A DNA stretch of 64,000 bases from a gamma proteobacterium endosymbiont of Lamellibrachia anaximandri (GTDB taxonomy: Bacteria > Pseudomonadota > Gammaproteobacteria > Chromatiales > Chromatiaceae), in NCBI GenBank assembly GCA_016756855.1, contig JAESPD010000009.1:1-64000 (forward strand), written 5' to 3'. Each line of letters starts with the position of its first letter. The first letter of the stretch is position 1. Of this stretch, positions 1-7,664 are shown one piece after another. Under the pieces are notes generated by a model, which saw nothing but the letters and a program-made list of their open reading frames with translations, searched no databases and was not told the DNA's origin. A program made the position numbers and the translations under genes.

Positions 1-39
1 CCACCTGCATGGCGGTTTCGAGGGGCCTACCCTCATCTC

Positions 40-345
40 TTATGCAGCATAGCTGCACGGAGGACTTCGTCCTCCTGTGCGCCTTCGTGGCACACAGTCA
101 TCAGCATAGCGGGCAAACCGCAATGAGCGGGATTCCAGTAGTTTGTCCAGATCATCCAGCACCACGTTCGCCAGTAACGGCGAAAGCGGGCCACCTTGCG
201 GCACCCCTTCCGGGGTTGGATGGCATGTACCATCGATCACCACTCCGGCACGCAGGTAGCGGCCAATCAGTTTGAGCAGCCGTTTGTCTGTTATGTGCCG
301 GGACAGGCGTGACATGAGGATGTCATGATTGACCCTGTCGAAGAA
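40..345 (-). pseudogene. Group II intron reverse transcriptase/maturase fragment
   Basis: This is a remnant of an LtrA-like intron-encoded reverse transcriptase. Reading the minus strand from 345, the conserved FFDRVNHD block leads into GVPQGGPLSPLLANVVLDDL and then the catalytic FARYADDC motif. Homology then stops: the frame runs on in a short basic tail to a stop, in a segment made of small hairpins. The finger region before FFD is missing, because an IS200-type reading frame begins at the same point on the other strand. The thumb and maturase domains are also missing. Only roughly 80 of an expected 400 or more residues are present, so it is non-functional. Confidence 0.85.
43..95. repeat. 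Three consecutive small hairpins
   Basis: Three back-to-back inverted repeats are visible. The first is a 6-bp stem at 43-48/52-57, the second a perfect 7-bp stem at 59-65/69-75 closing a TTC loop, and the third an imperfect stem at about 76-95. They sit exactly where the reverse-transcriptase homology ends. They could be an insertion end or a structured intron or repeat relic; no family was recognised. Confidence 0.5.
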
Positions 346-733
346 TCATTTTGTTTGGGTGACGAAATATCGCTATAAGGTGTTGACTGGAGAGATAGGG
401 TTACGAGTAAGAGATTAGGTACGCCAGAGCTGCGAGGCTTTTGAAATCCGGATATTGAAAGGTGTGGTCAGTAAAGATCACATCCACATATTGGTGAGTG
501 CACCGCCCAACCTGGCTCCAAGTGAGATTATGAGGCGAGTCAAAGGGAGAACATCCAGTAAGCTATTTGAAGAGTTTCCGCATATCAAGAAACGGTATTG
601 GGGCAGGCACTTTTGGGCAAGAGGATATTTCTGTAGCACGGTGGGACAGATGACTGAAGAGATGATCCAGGATTATTTGGAGCACCATTTTGAGCCGAGG
701 CAGGATGATGGATTCAAGGTGGAGCCAGAATAG
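341..733 (+). pseudogene. IS200/IS605-family Y1 transposase, broken
   Basis: This is the remnant of a TnpA single-strand transposase. Homology begins at NHFVWVTKYRYKVL (341 onward) without an initiator, so the first 15-20 residues are missing. An in-frame TAG at 416-418 interrupts it. The rest is intact, including the metal-binding KDHIHILVSAPP block (HUH-type), RRVKGRTSSKLFEEFP and YWGRHFWARGYF. The tyrosine-bearing C-terminal helix region EEMIQDYLEHH is also present. A TTG at 455 could start a shorter product, but that would lack the N-terminal strand. The codon context and the truncation say pseudogene. Confidence 0.85.
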
Positions 734-734
734 G

Positions 735-806
735 ACGCGTCGTTTAGCCGACGCGTATCAGGACTTTCAGTCCGTAACAAAAACCCACCAGCTTTTAGCT
801 GGTGGT
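735..806. mobile_element. IS200/IS605 right-end hairpins
   Basis: Just after the transposase stop there is an imperfect GACGCG/CGCGT inverted repeat at 734-756, then a 5-bp stem at 761-773. A 9-bp perfect stem follows at 785-793/797-805 with a TTT loop. Such a subterminal right-end hairpin is what Y1 transposases recognise. The right end therefore survives, while the left end of the element is lost at about 341. Confidence 0.7.
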
Positions 807-916
807 TGTTGAGTTTATTCAGGAAGTTGTCATGGATCGGTTTTTCTCCGCGAAGCGGCTTCGTCCAACAATAAGTTCAACAATAAGTTCCAGCCGACCC
901 GTTACACAACCGTCTT

Positions 917-1075
917 ATGAAGGCTGAAATCAAGAGAGAGCTAAGTCAATTTGAAGAGGCAGAAGCCATACTCAGAGAGCCTTTTGATAGTGAATTTTCA
1001 CAGGCGGTCTCTATTATCAGTGAATTAGTCCAAAGAAGAGAGCCATTTGTGGCAGAAATGAATTATGGAAATTAG
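917..1075 (+). CDS. Possible 52-residue hypothetical protein
   Basis: This short open frame encodes an acidic, helical-looking peptide beginning MKAEIKRELSQFEEAEAIL. No clear Shine-Dalgarno precedes it and I recognise no family, so it may be a gene tail or chance. The surrounding 807-1179 stretch holds nothing else that I can support. It contains a short direct repeat (CAACAATAAGTT, twice at about 867-891) and AT-rich sequence with repeated TTAGCCTAA words near 1073 and 1130. Confidence 0.3.
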   Translation: MKAEIKRELSQFEEAEAILREPFDSEFSQAVSIISELVQRREPFVAEMNYGN

Positions 1076-1179
1076 CCTAATATATATGAGCAAACTCCTG
1101 ATGATCAGGTAACTACAACTAATAATATTAGCCTAACTGAAACTGCCTATGTACATGGGTATGGCGATTCGAGAATGGT

Positions 1180-1677
1180 TTAGTCCTGGACTGATTTGAT
1201 CAGTCGACCTAACTTATCCAAGATTTTTGGAAACAGGCGTTGAATCTCTTCTCTGGTAGCAATCGTCATATCCGCATAATCAAATCCTGGGCAAACCGCT
1301 TCACTTACCAATCCATATTCGCCTGTGGTAAGTTCCGTCGCCTTCCAGCAGCCGCCTTTGACGATGAGCTGTAGTGTTTGCCCTGCCGCCAGATCTTTGC
1401 CCATGATGACTCGTTCAACTTTTCCTTCTGGATGAATGATGTGGTACGTCAGTGGCGAACCGGAATGGAAGTAGTGGATGATGTCGGAACAGTTTTTATG
1501 CAGATAGCCGATCGGGTTGTCATCGCTCAGCAGGTAATAGATCGATGTGAGCAGTGGACGAGGTTTCCCAATATCAGTAGGGGTCGTCTGATGTTCTGAC
1601 TGGTAGGTTCGATGAAAAAAACCACCCTCGACATGGGGTTCCAGGGAGAGATGATTGATGATCTGATTTTTTTTCAT
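1180..1677 (-). CDS. DUF985 cupin-fold protein
   Basis: This is a small beta-barrel protein of the DUF985/YML079w-like cupin superfamily; the substrate is unknown. Diagnostic segments are LEPHVEGGFFHRTYQS near the start, then SIYYLLSDDNPIGYLHKN, the HYFHSGSPLTYHII strand pair, and VKGGCWKATEL. It ends with the conserved VCPGFDYADMTIATREE. I place the start at 1677 (MKKNQIINHL), where family homology begins. The frame is open upstream to 1788, but that extension would run into the preceding gene and is not family-like. It lies downstream of pepA-holC on the same strand after an 82-nt gap, so co-transcription is possible. Confidence 0.8.
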   Translation of the reverse strand: MKKNQIINHLSLEPHVEGGFFHRTYQSEHQTTPTDIGKPRPLLTSIYYLLSDDNPIGYLHKNCSDIIHYFHSGSPLTYHIIHPEGKVERVIMGKDLAAGQTLQLIVKGGCWKATELTTGEYGLVSEAVCPGFDYADMTIATREEIQRLFPKILDKLGRLIKSVQD

Positions 1678-1759
1678 GGGATCAGTCCCAATGAAAAGAG
1701 GTTGCGGAGAAACCACTACCTGTTGTTTGCAATCTATGCACTGAATTACGCATATTTCT

Positions 1760-2131
1760 CTATTGCGAAAGATCTCCGAATTTTTCATCCAGCGCCCGCT
1801 CGATGAGTTGCTTTATGCGCCGTTCCAGAGAACTGGTCACCTCGTCCTCGATAACCTGTTTCAAATGGCTGGTGGTTTGGGTGACCGCCTGCTCTACAGC
1901 CTGCCGAACGATAGAGGAGAGCTCGTGGTTGATCTGATTCTGCAAACCCTCCCGAACGATGCCGACGATAGCCTCGTGATCGGGCAGTGGCTGAACATCA
2001 GTCTGAGCATCGATACTTCCGGTTGACGGCTCACTTGTAGGAGAGATGAGTTCGTCGGCTTGGACAACATCATCAAGCAGGGGGATGTCCAGCTCATTCA
2101 GATCGATATTTTCAGGATCGGCCGGGTTCAT
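1760..2131 (-). CDS. Hypothetical coiled-coil protein following holC
   Basis: This is a 123-residue acidic protein with no recognised catalytic motif. The first 50 residues are rich in Asp, Glu, Pro and Ser and probably disordered. The second half is strongly heptad-like, from about residue 52 (IVGIVREGLQNQINHEL) through VIEDEVTSSLERRIKQLIERAL, indicating a coiled coil or helical oligomer. Its ATG begins immediately after the holC stop with no gap, so it is translationally coupled to holC. valS usually follows holC in gammaproteobacteria but is absent here. I do not assign a function; similar short proteins downstream of holC are generally annotated as hypothetical. Confidence 0.7.
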   Translation of the reverse strand: MNPADPENIDLNELDIPLLDDVVQADELISPTSEPSTGSIDAQTDVQPLPDHEAIVGIVREGLQNQINHELSSIVRQAVEQAVTQTTSHLKQVIEDEVTSSLERRIKQLIERALDEKFGDLSQ

Positions 2132-2560
2132 CTAGCTGATCTCATGGGTTTTGAGTGGGTAGCCCCGATCGCGATAGAAACGGAATCGTTCTCGACCGGC
2201 GGTTTTGAGTTCAGGCTCTTTGTCTATCACTTCGGCCACCCTTTCAAAGCGACTGAAAAAATTTGGCACATCTGTGGTGAGGTTGATCAGCACATCGCTC
2301 TCTTCCGCAGCATCTCCACCACAGCCGATAATAACAGGCGTGACGGCACTGTTCGCATCCTGTAGTTGGGCATGAGGGACGAAACTGCCCTGGCGGAAGG
2401 TCCAGAGCAGGCGATCCATATGCCGGGCCTCCTCATTGGAAACCGTGTGGATAAAGACCCTTCTCCCCTGATGATAGATCTTTTCCACCAGTCGGCAGGC
2501 GAGCATGTAGCGGTTGGCTCTGGCCTGCTCTTTCAGGATGTAGAAATCGACTTGGGTCAT
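2132..2560 (-). CDS. holC: DNA polymerase III chi subunit
   Basis: Chi is the clamp-loader accessory subunit that pairs with psi and contacts SSB on lagging-strand templates. The 142-residue length is typical. Family features include the N-terminal VDFYILKEQARANRYMLACRL, then VFIHTVSNEEARHMDRLLWTF, FVPHAQL, and SDVLINLTTDVPNFFSRFERV. The ending ERFRFYRDRGYPLKTHEI matches the usual RERYRHYRDRGYPL tail. It sits 15 nt downstream of pepA, the standard pepA-holC order, and abuts the next gene. Confidence 0.95.
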   Translation of the reverse strand: MTQVDFYILKEQARANRYMLACRLVEKIYHQGRRVFIHTVSNEEARHMDRLLWTFRQGSFVPHAQLQDANSAVTPVIIGCGGDAAEESDVLINLTTDVPNFFSRFERVAEVIDKEPELKTAGRERFRFYRDRGYPLKTHEIS

Positions 2561-2575
2561 TGTGTTAGTAATTAA

Positions 2576-4075
2576 TCAATCACTCTGTCCACTGCGTTTC
2601 AGCAGGAACTGGGTCAGCAGTGGTACCGGGCGGCCGGTCGCGCCCTTAGCGTTGCCCGAAAGCCAGGCGGTTCCGGCAATATCCAGATGGGCCCACTTGA
2701 ACTTTTTCGTGTAGCGGGAGAGGAAACAGGCGGCGGTGATGGTCCCCGCACCCTTGCCGCCGATATTGCCCATATCGGCAAAGTTGCTGTCGAGTTGTGA
2801 CTGGTAATCCTCCCAAAGCGGCAGGCGCCAGGCCCGGTCGCCGCTGTGGCTACCGGCGTTGAGTACCTCATCGGCGAGTGCGTCATTATTGGCCAGCAGA
2901 CCAGAAGCATGTTTTCCCAAGGCGACGATGCAGGCGCCTGTAAGGGTGGCGATGTCGATGACGGCCGCCGGCTCGAAACGTTCGCTGTAGGTGAGGGCGT
3001 CGCAGAGGATCAGGCGGCCTTCCGCGTCGGTGTTGAGTATCTCAATGGTCTGGCCGGACATGCTGGTGACAATGTCGCCGGGTTTGTTGGCATCACCGTC
3101 GGGCAGATTCTCGGATGAGGGCACCACACCGATGACATTCAGCGGCAGCTCCATCTCGGCGCAGGCCTGCAGGGTGCCGATGACGCTGGCGCCACCGCAC
3201 ATGTCGTATTTCATCTCATCCATTCCCGCCGAGGGCTTGAGGGAGATGCCGCCTGCGTCGAAGGTCAATCCCTTGCCGACCAGTACGACGGGTTTGGTGC
3301 CGGGTTTGCCACCTTTGTACTCCATAATAATCAGTTTGGCAGGCTGGCGGCTGCCGCGGGAGACGGAGAGCAGGGCGCCCATGCCCAGTTTCTCCATCTG
3401 TTTTTCATCCAGTACCTGCACTTTGAGACGGCGGGATTTTCTGCTGAGCTTGCGAGCCTGATCAGCGAGGTAGGTCGGGGTGCAGATATTGCCCGGCAGA
3501 TTGGAGAGACCCTTGGCCAGGTTCATGCCGTTGGCGATGCCCTGACCATGGCTCACTGCCTTTTGAGCGGTTTTCAACCGGCGGCGGTCACCGAGAAAAA
3601 GGGTCAGGCGCTTCAGTGGTCGTTTGGGTGTTTTACGCTCACTCTTCAGTTGGTCTGCGCGGTATAATGCCTCCTCAGCGGAGATGACCGTGTCGCGTAC
3701 TGTCTGATAGAGGTTGCCGTCCTGAAGTTCAAGGTCACTCAGACAACAAACGGCTTCAGCAGCGTGGCTCTTGTCCAGACTTTTTACAATAGATGAGAGG
3801 GCCTTGCGGTACTGCTTGAGGGTAAACTCCCGAGCCTTTCCCAAGCCGACCAGGAGTACCCGTTCCGCCAGGCTGCCGGGCACGTCGTACAGCATCACCT
3901 GCTCGCCGGACTCACCATTCATATCGCCACGCTTCAGAATCTTGCTAAGGTATCCCTTGCCGACCTTGTCCACTTGTTGCGCGATGGGGGAAAGTCGACG
4001 GTGGGAGTAGACGCCAAGTACCAGGCAGGCGGTACGTTGTTTGGTGGGATCCCCAGACTTGATGCTGAATTCCAT
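2576..4075 (-). CDS. pepA: Leucyl aminopeptidase (M17), PepA
   Basis: This is a cytosolic hexameric two-metal aminopeptidase of 499 residues, full length for the family. The variable N-terminal domain covers about residues 1-160. The catalytic half shows the metal-binding and catalytic blocks VGKGLTFDAGGISLKP, DMCGGASVIG and the signature NTDAEGRLILCDALTY. The start ATG at 4075 has a GAGGA-like ribosome site about 12 nt upstream. In enterobacteria PepA also acts as a DNA-binding factor in Xer recombination and carAB control; whether that applies here is unknown. It is transcribed divergently from lptF across a 128-nt spacer that must hold both promoters. Confidence 0.96.
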   Translation of the reverse strand: MEFSIKSGDPTKQRTACLVLGVYSHRRLSPIAQQVDKVGKGYLSKILKRGDMNGESGEQVMLYDVPGSLAERVLLVGLGKAREFTLKQYRKALSSIVKSLDKSHAAEAVCCLSDLELQDGNLYQTVRDTVISAEEALYRADQLKSERKTPKRPLKRLTLFLGDRRRLKTAQKAVSHGQGIANGMNLAKGLSNLPGNICTPTYLADQARKLSRKSRRLKVQVLDEKQMEKLGMGALLSVSRGSRQPAKLIIMEYKGGKPGTKPVVLVGKGLTFDAGGISLKPSAGMDEMKYDMCGGASVIGTLQACAEMELPLNVIGVVPSSENLPDGDANKPGDIVTSMSGQTIEILNTDAEGRLILCDALTYSERFEPAAVIDIATLTGACIVALGKHASGLLANNDALADEVLNAGSHSGDRAWRLPLWEDYQSQLDSNFADMGNIGGKGAGTITAACFLSRYTKKFKWAHLDIAGTAWLSGNAKGATGRPVPLLTQFLLKRSGQSD

Positions 4076-4203
4076 ATATTACCGGTCCTCGATATTTTGG
4101 TGGAGCCGATGTCTGTCCAGGCCGCATTTCTTGGTAGGATAGGGCTCCGAAATTATTTCAGATAGTCATTAGTCTACCGAAACAGCAACGATTTACCATC
4201 ATC

Positions 4204-5313
4204 GTGATATCCCTCATCGACCGTTATCTGCTACAGGAAGTGTTCAAGGCGCTGTTTGCGATCCTCTTGATACTGCTGCTGGTATTGGTCAGCCACAGTT
4301 TTATCGTTTTTTTACAGCAGGTGGCGGTGGGAGAAGTGAGCGCGGATGTGGTCTTCCAGCTGCTGGGACTGCAGGTATTCCGCTATCTCGCCCGCCTGAT
4401 TCCGCCTGCTTTCTTTTTCGCAGTGCTCTACGCTGTCGGCCGGATGTACCGGGATAGCGAGATGATTGCCCTGGAGTCCTGCGGCGTAGGCAACCTGCGT
4501 ATCTTTCGCAGCATCCTGTTGGCGGGATTGCCGGTTTCCCTGCTGGTGGCCTGGCTCTCCATGGGGGTGCAGCCCTGGTCGAGTCAGCTGATTGCTCGGA
4601 TCATCAGCGGACAGATGGGCCAGTCGGTGGAACTGGCGGGCGTGAGTCCGGGGCGGTTCAACGAATACAGCAAGGGCGACCTGGTCTTCTATGTGGAGTC
4701 GATATCGGAGAGCGACCATCGTATGCACAATATCTTTGTGCAGACCCGGCAGGGGGATGACCTGGGTTTGGTGACCGCCGTTACCGGTTTTCAGCGGGTG
4801 GATCCGGAGACGGGTGACCGGTTTTTGGTATTGGAGGATGGGTTCCGCTATAAAGGTCAACCCGGCCGGGCGGATTACGTGGTGAGTGAGTTTGGTGCCT
4901 ATGCCCTGCGCATAGGGGAAGTCGTGCCCACAGTGGGCAACCGCCCCCGTAACAGCCTGCCGACCCATGTTCTGCTGGCATCGCCGGACATCTACGACCG
5001 CTCCGAATTTCAGTACCGTCTGTCACCGGCACTGGGGGTACTGGCCTTTGCCCTGCTGAGTCTGCCGTTGAGCCGCTCGTTGCCGCGCCAGGGGCCCTTT
5101 GGCCGTCTGGCCCTGGCATTTTTGATCTATACCATTTATCTCAGCCTTCAGGGTGTTTCAGAGAACTGGATGAAGGATCAGGTAACCCCCGCCTGGCTGG
5201 GCATGTGGTGGGTTCACTTTTCGATGGGGATATTGGCACTGGTTATGTTGCTGCCTGACCGGGTTTGGTATCGCCGCTGGCGGCGGCGTCTGAGATGGGG
5301 CGACAGGACATGA
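4204..5313 (+). CDS. lptF: LPS export ABC transporter permease LptF
   Basis: LptF is one of the two inner-membrane permeases of the LptB2FG complex that extracts lipopolysaccharide from the inner membrane. The protein has 369 residues. An N-terminal block starting MISLIDRYLLQEVFKALF contains three predicted membrane helices, followed by a periplasmic beta-jellyroll (about residues 140-265) and three C-terminal helices. The start is GTG at 4204. The stop overlaps the lptG ATG, so the two are translationally coupled. LptB is not in the window and must be encoded elsewhere. The order pepA<>lptF-lptG is conserved in gammaproteobacteria. Confidence 0.96.
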   Translation: MISLIDRYLLQEVFKALFAILLILLLVLVSHSFIVFLQQVAVGEVSADVVFQLLGLQVFRYLARLIPPAFFFAVLYAVGRMYRDSEMIALESCGVGNLRIFRSILLAGLPVSLLVAWLSMGVQPWSSQLIARIISGQMGQSVELAGVSPGRFNEYSKGDLVFYVESISESDHRMHNIFVQTRQGDDLGLVTAVTGFQRVDPETGDRFLVLEDGFRYKGQPGRADYVVSEFGAYALRIGEVVPTVGNRPRNSLPTHVLLASPDIYDRSEFQYRLSPALGVLAFALLSLPLSRSLPRQGPFGRLALAFLIYTIYLSLQGVSENWMKDQVTPAWLGMWWVHFSMGILALVMLLPDRVWYRRWRRRLRWGDRT

Positions 5314-6377
5314 CAAACCTGCTGGATCGCTATATCGGCCGCTCCGTGGCACTGGGGATGTTGATGGTCTTGGCGCTGTTGTTGGTGCTGCTGGGTTTCT
5401 TCTCCGTGCTGGGTGAACTGGAAGAGGTGGGTAAAGGGAGTTACACAACATCCATGGCTTTTACCTATGTGCTCCTGATTCTGCCCCGTTATACCTACGA
5501 GATATTCCCCGTCGCCACCCTGCTGGGCAGTCTGATAGGCTTGGGGGCGCTTGCGAACAACTCCGAGCTGATCGCCATGCGCGCCGCAGGGGTGTCGATA
5601 TCCCGCATTGTGGGGGCTGTTCTGAAGACCGGCTTTGTCATGTTGCTGGTTATATTGGCTGTCGGGGAGCTGTTGGCTCCGGTAACGGAACAGCGTGCCC
5701 AGCGCATGAAGATGGACGCGTTGTCGAACCAGGTGACGTTGCAGACCAAATATGGTTTCTGGGCGAGGGACGGCGATACCTTCATCAATATCCGTCGTAT
5801 CCTGCCCGACTCGACGTTGGCTGATATCTCGATTTACGAGTATGGCGCGGGAAGAAAACTGCTGCGGGCCACTCATGCTGACACTGCCCGTTATGCCGAT
5901 CCTGAATGGGAACTGGATGGTGTGGAGCAGAGCGAATTTGGTGCCGGGCGGATTACCACGAATCGGTTGGAGCGTCTGCGGTGGTCAACCCTGCTGGAAC
6001 CTGCATTGCTGGATGTAGTGACGGTCCAGCCCCACATGCTGCCGGCCTGGGATCTCTGGAGCTATATACGCTATCTGACTGAAAATGGTCAGGATGCCTC
6101 GACCTACGAGGTGGCTTTCTGGGGAAAGCTGGTGTCACCCCTGGTGACATTGGTCATGCTGTTTCTGAGCGTGCCCTTTGTGTTTGGCGCTCTGCGTAGC
6201 GTCAGCATTGGTCAGCGTGTCTTTACCGGCGCGGTTATAGGTACGGTTTTCTACCTGGTGAACCGGGCCTTCTCCTATCTGGCGGTGGTCTATGATATCA
6301 ATCCGCTGTTCGCTGCATCCTTCCCGACACTGCTCTGTCTGTTTTTGGCGGTTTGGTTTTTTCGCAGGGTGCATTGA
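5310..6377 (+). CDS. lptG: LPS export ABC transporter permease LptG
   Basis: LptG is the partner permease of LptF in the lipopolysaccharide export bridge. I choose the ATG at 5310, which overlaps the lptF stop (ATGA) and gives the family-like N-terminus MTNLLDRYIGRSVALGMLMV. The frame is open further upstream to 5265, but that stretch lies inside lptF. The product has 355 residues with the same plan as LptF: three N-terminal membrane helices, a periplasmic jellyroll, and three C-terminal helices ending LLCLFLAVWFFRRVH. Confidence 0.95.
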   Translation: MTNLLDRYIGRSVALGMLMVLALLLVLLGFFSVLGELEEVGKGSYTTSMAFTYVLLILPRYTYEIFPVATLLGSLIGLGALANNSELIAMRAAGVSISRIVGAVLKTGFVMLLVILAVGELLAPVTEQRAQRMKMDALSNQVTLQTKYGFWARDGDTFINIRRILPDSTLADISIYEYGAGRKLLRATHADTARYADPEWELDGVEQSEFGAGRITTNRLERLRWSTLLEPALLDVVTVQPHMLPAWDLWSYIRYLTENGQDASTYEVAFWGKLVSPLVTLVMLFLSVPFVFGALRSVSIGQRVFTGAVIGTVFYLVNRAFSYLAVVYDINPLFAASFPTLLCLFLAVWFFRRVH

Positions 6378-6419
6378 AGGTAAGGCTAAAGGTGCCGAGT
6401 GACCCCTGGAACTTGGGGA

Positions 6420-6863
6420 CTACCTGGTAACGATCACCAGCCGGGTGCCGGACATCCGGTCATGCCAGGCCAGTTTTTCCGGGTCGAAAAGTATCCACAA
6501 AAAACCCAGGCCAAAGATCAGCCAGGAAAAGATGGCGGCCAGATGGCGTTTCAGGGCATCGCCCCAAGTGGGCTTGCCTCCATCGGCGCGCACCAGACGC
6601 AGTCGCCAGGCCCGCATGCCCAGTGTCTGGCCGCCCCATGCCCAAAATCCGGTGAAAAACGCCAAGGGTATGATTTCGAATAGAAAAAGCTGGTAGACGA
6701 TGAGTAAGCTGCCACTTGGCATCTCCAGCGGCAGCGTAATCAGTGTCGTGGCCACGGCCATCAATGCCACCAGGAGCAGGCCGTCGTAGAGCATTGCAGC
6801 AATCCGTCGAAAAAAACCTGGGGATACCGCCTCTTCAAGATTTACAGGGTATTGTTCATGCAT
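6420..6863 (-). CDS. RDD-family membrane protein
   Basis: This is a 147-residue integral membrane protein with the three RDD-family elements. They are the N-terminal arginine-aspartate helix (GFFRRIAAMLYDGLLL), the central GGQTLGMRAWRLRLVR segment and a C-terminal DPEKLAWHDRMSGTRLV. Four hydrophobic stretches are visible. RDD proteins are poorly characterised; some act in ion or compatible-solute exchange and many have no known role. It converges on lptG with a 42-nt gap and is a single-gene unit. Confidence 0.88.
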   Translation of the reverse strand: MHEQYPVNLEEAVSPGFFRRIAAMLYDGLLLVALMAVATTLITLPLEMPSGSLLIVYQLFLFEIIPLAFFTGFWAWGGQTLGMRAWRLRLVRADGGKPTWGDALKRHLAAIFSWLIFGLGFLWILFDPEKLAWHDRMSGTRLVIVTR

Positions 6864-7013
6864 CCTGGGATTCTACCGGAGCGATAATGGTTTGTGATAG
6901 GGAAGATCCCTTGGTTAGACAGGCAAAACTCCGCACTTGTCAATTCAGATCCTTGAACTAACCTTACCACTCCCTAGCTGTAAGAATATTGCAATCTATC
7001 CAGGACAGAAACA

Positions 7014-7409
7014 GTGGAACACCGTTGTGCCGTGCGTAAACCTATGGCGCTTGACGTAACGCTCAATTACCGTGGGCTTGGTTTGATCAGTGGGAAAACC
7101 CAGGATGTGGGATTGGGTGGCATGTTCATCAATGTCGGGCGTGTCCAGCTGGCAATTAATGCTCTGGTAGACATCACTTTTCCAGTCAAATGTCCCACCA
7201 AAAGCATGCAGTGCAAAGCCAAGGCATTGGTAGTTCACCATAGGGCGGACGGTGTCGGCCTCATGTTCAGTGAGTTGGATACCGATGTCCGTCAGATGCT
7301 CAGGCGAGTCCTGAATGAGCAGGCTGATACAACGATGGCAAGACCTGGACTGGTGCCTGGAGAGTCCCGGCAGGGCAATCGGAATTTGACTCAAATCAAG
7401 GTCAGATAG
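7014..7409 (+). CDS. PilZ-domain protein
   Basis: This is a 131-residue cytoplasmic protein that looks like a single PilZ domain, a c-di-GMP receptor module. Visible features are the N-terminal basic stretch (EHRCAVRKPMALDV), the central QDVGLGGMFINVG and a C-terminal strand containing DGVGLMFSELD. The arginine-rich RxxxR motif is present only as RCAVRK, and the DxSxxG motif reads D-V-G-L-G-G. Nucleotide binding is therefore plausible but not certain. The start is GTG at 7014, preceded by an AGGACAG ribosome site. A good intrinsic terminator follows about 57 nt after the stop. Confidence 0.82.
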   Translation: MEHRCAVRKPMALDVTLNYRGLGLISGKTQDVGLGGMFINVGRVQLAINALVDITFPVKCPTKSMQCKAKALVVHHRADGVGLMFSELDTDVRQMLRRVLNEQADTTMARPGLVPGESRQGNRNLTQIKVR

Positions 7410-7465
7410 CTCTCATATTTGGCTGATACTTTTTTCTTTTCGGGAAGCACCCGTAATCTTTGAAT

Positions 7466-7492
7466 GAGGCGCAAACAGCGCCTCTTTTTTTT
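7466..7492 (+). terminator. Rho-independent terminator after the PilZ gene
   Basis: A perfect 7-bp GC-rich stem (GAGGCGC, loop AAACA, GCGCCTC) is followed immediately by eight T residues, about 57 nt downstream of the PilZ stop. It separates that gene from the histidine kinase. Confidence 0.9.
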
Positions 7493-7664
7493 GGGAAAGA
7501 GATCGGTTTTTGTGTTGGGGGTTGATTTCGGTACTCCGGTAGAGGGAGGCTATATGAGATCAAAATCCCTTTGGACTATCCAGCAGCCTGTGAAAGTCCT
7601 ATGATCAGTCTCATGATGATTTCGTATATCATTGAAATCACAGGGTTGATCATTCGAGTATTTG

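Noticed and set aside
4312-5876. Long minus-strand open frames opposite lptF and lptG (4312-4968 and 5214-5876)
   Set aside because: They are antisense shadows rich in His, Gln, Arg and Pro with no recognisable motif, while the plus-strand proteins are clear family members.
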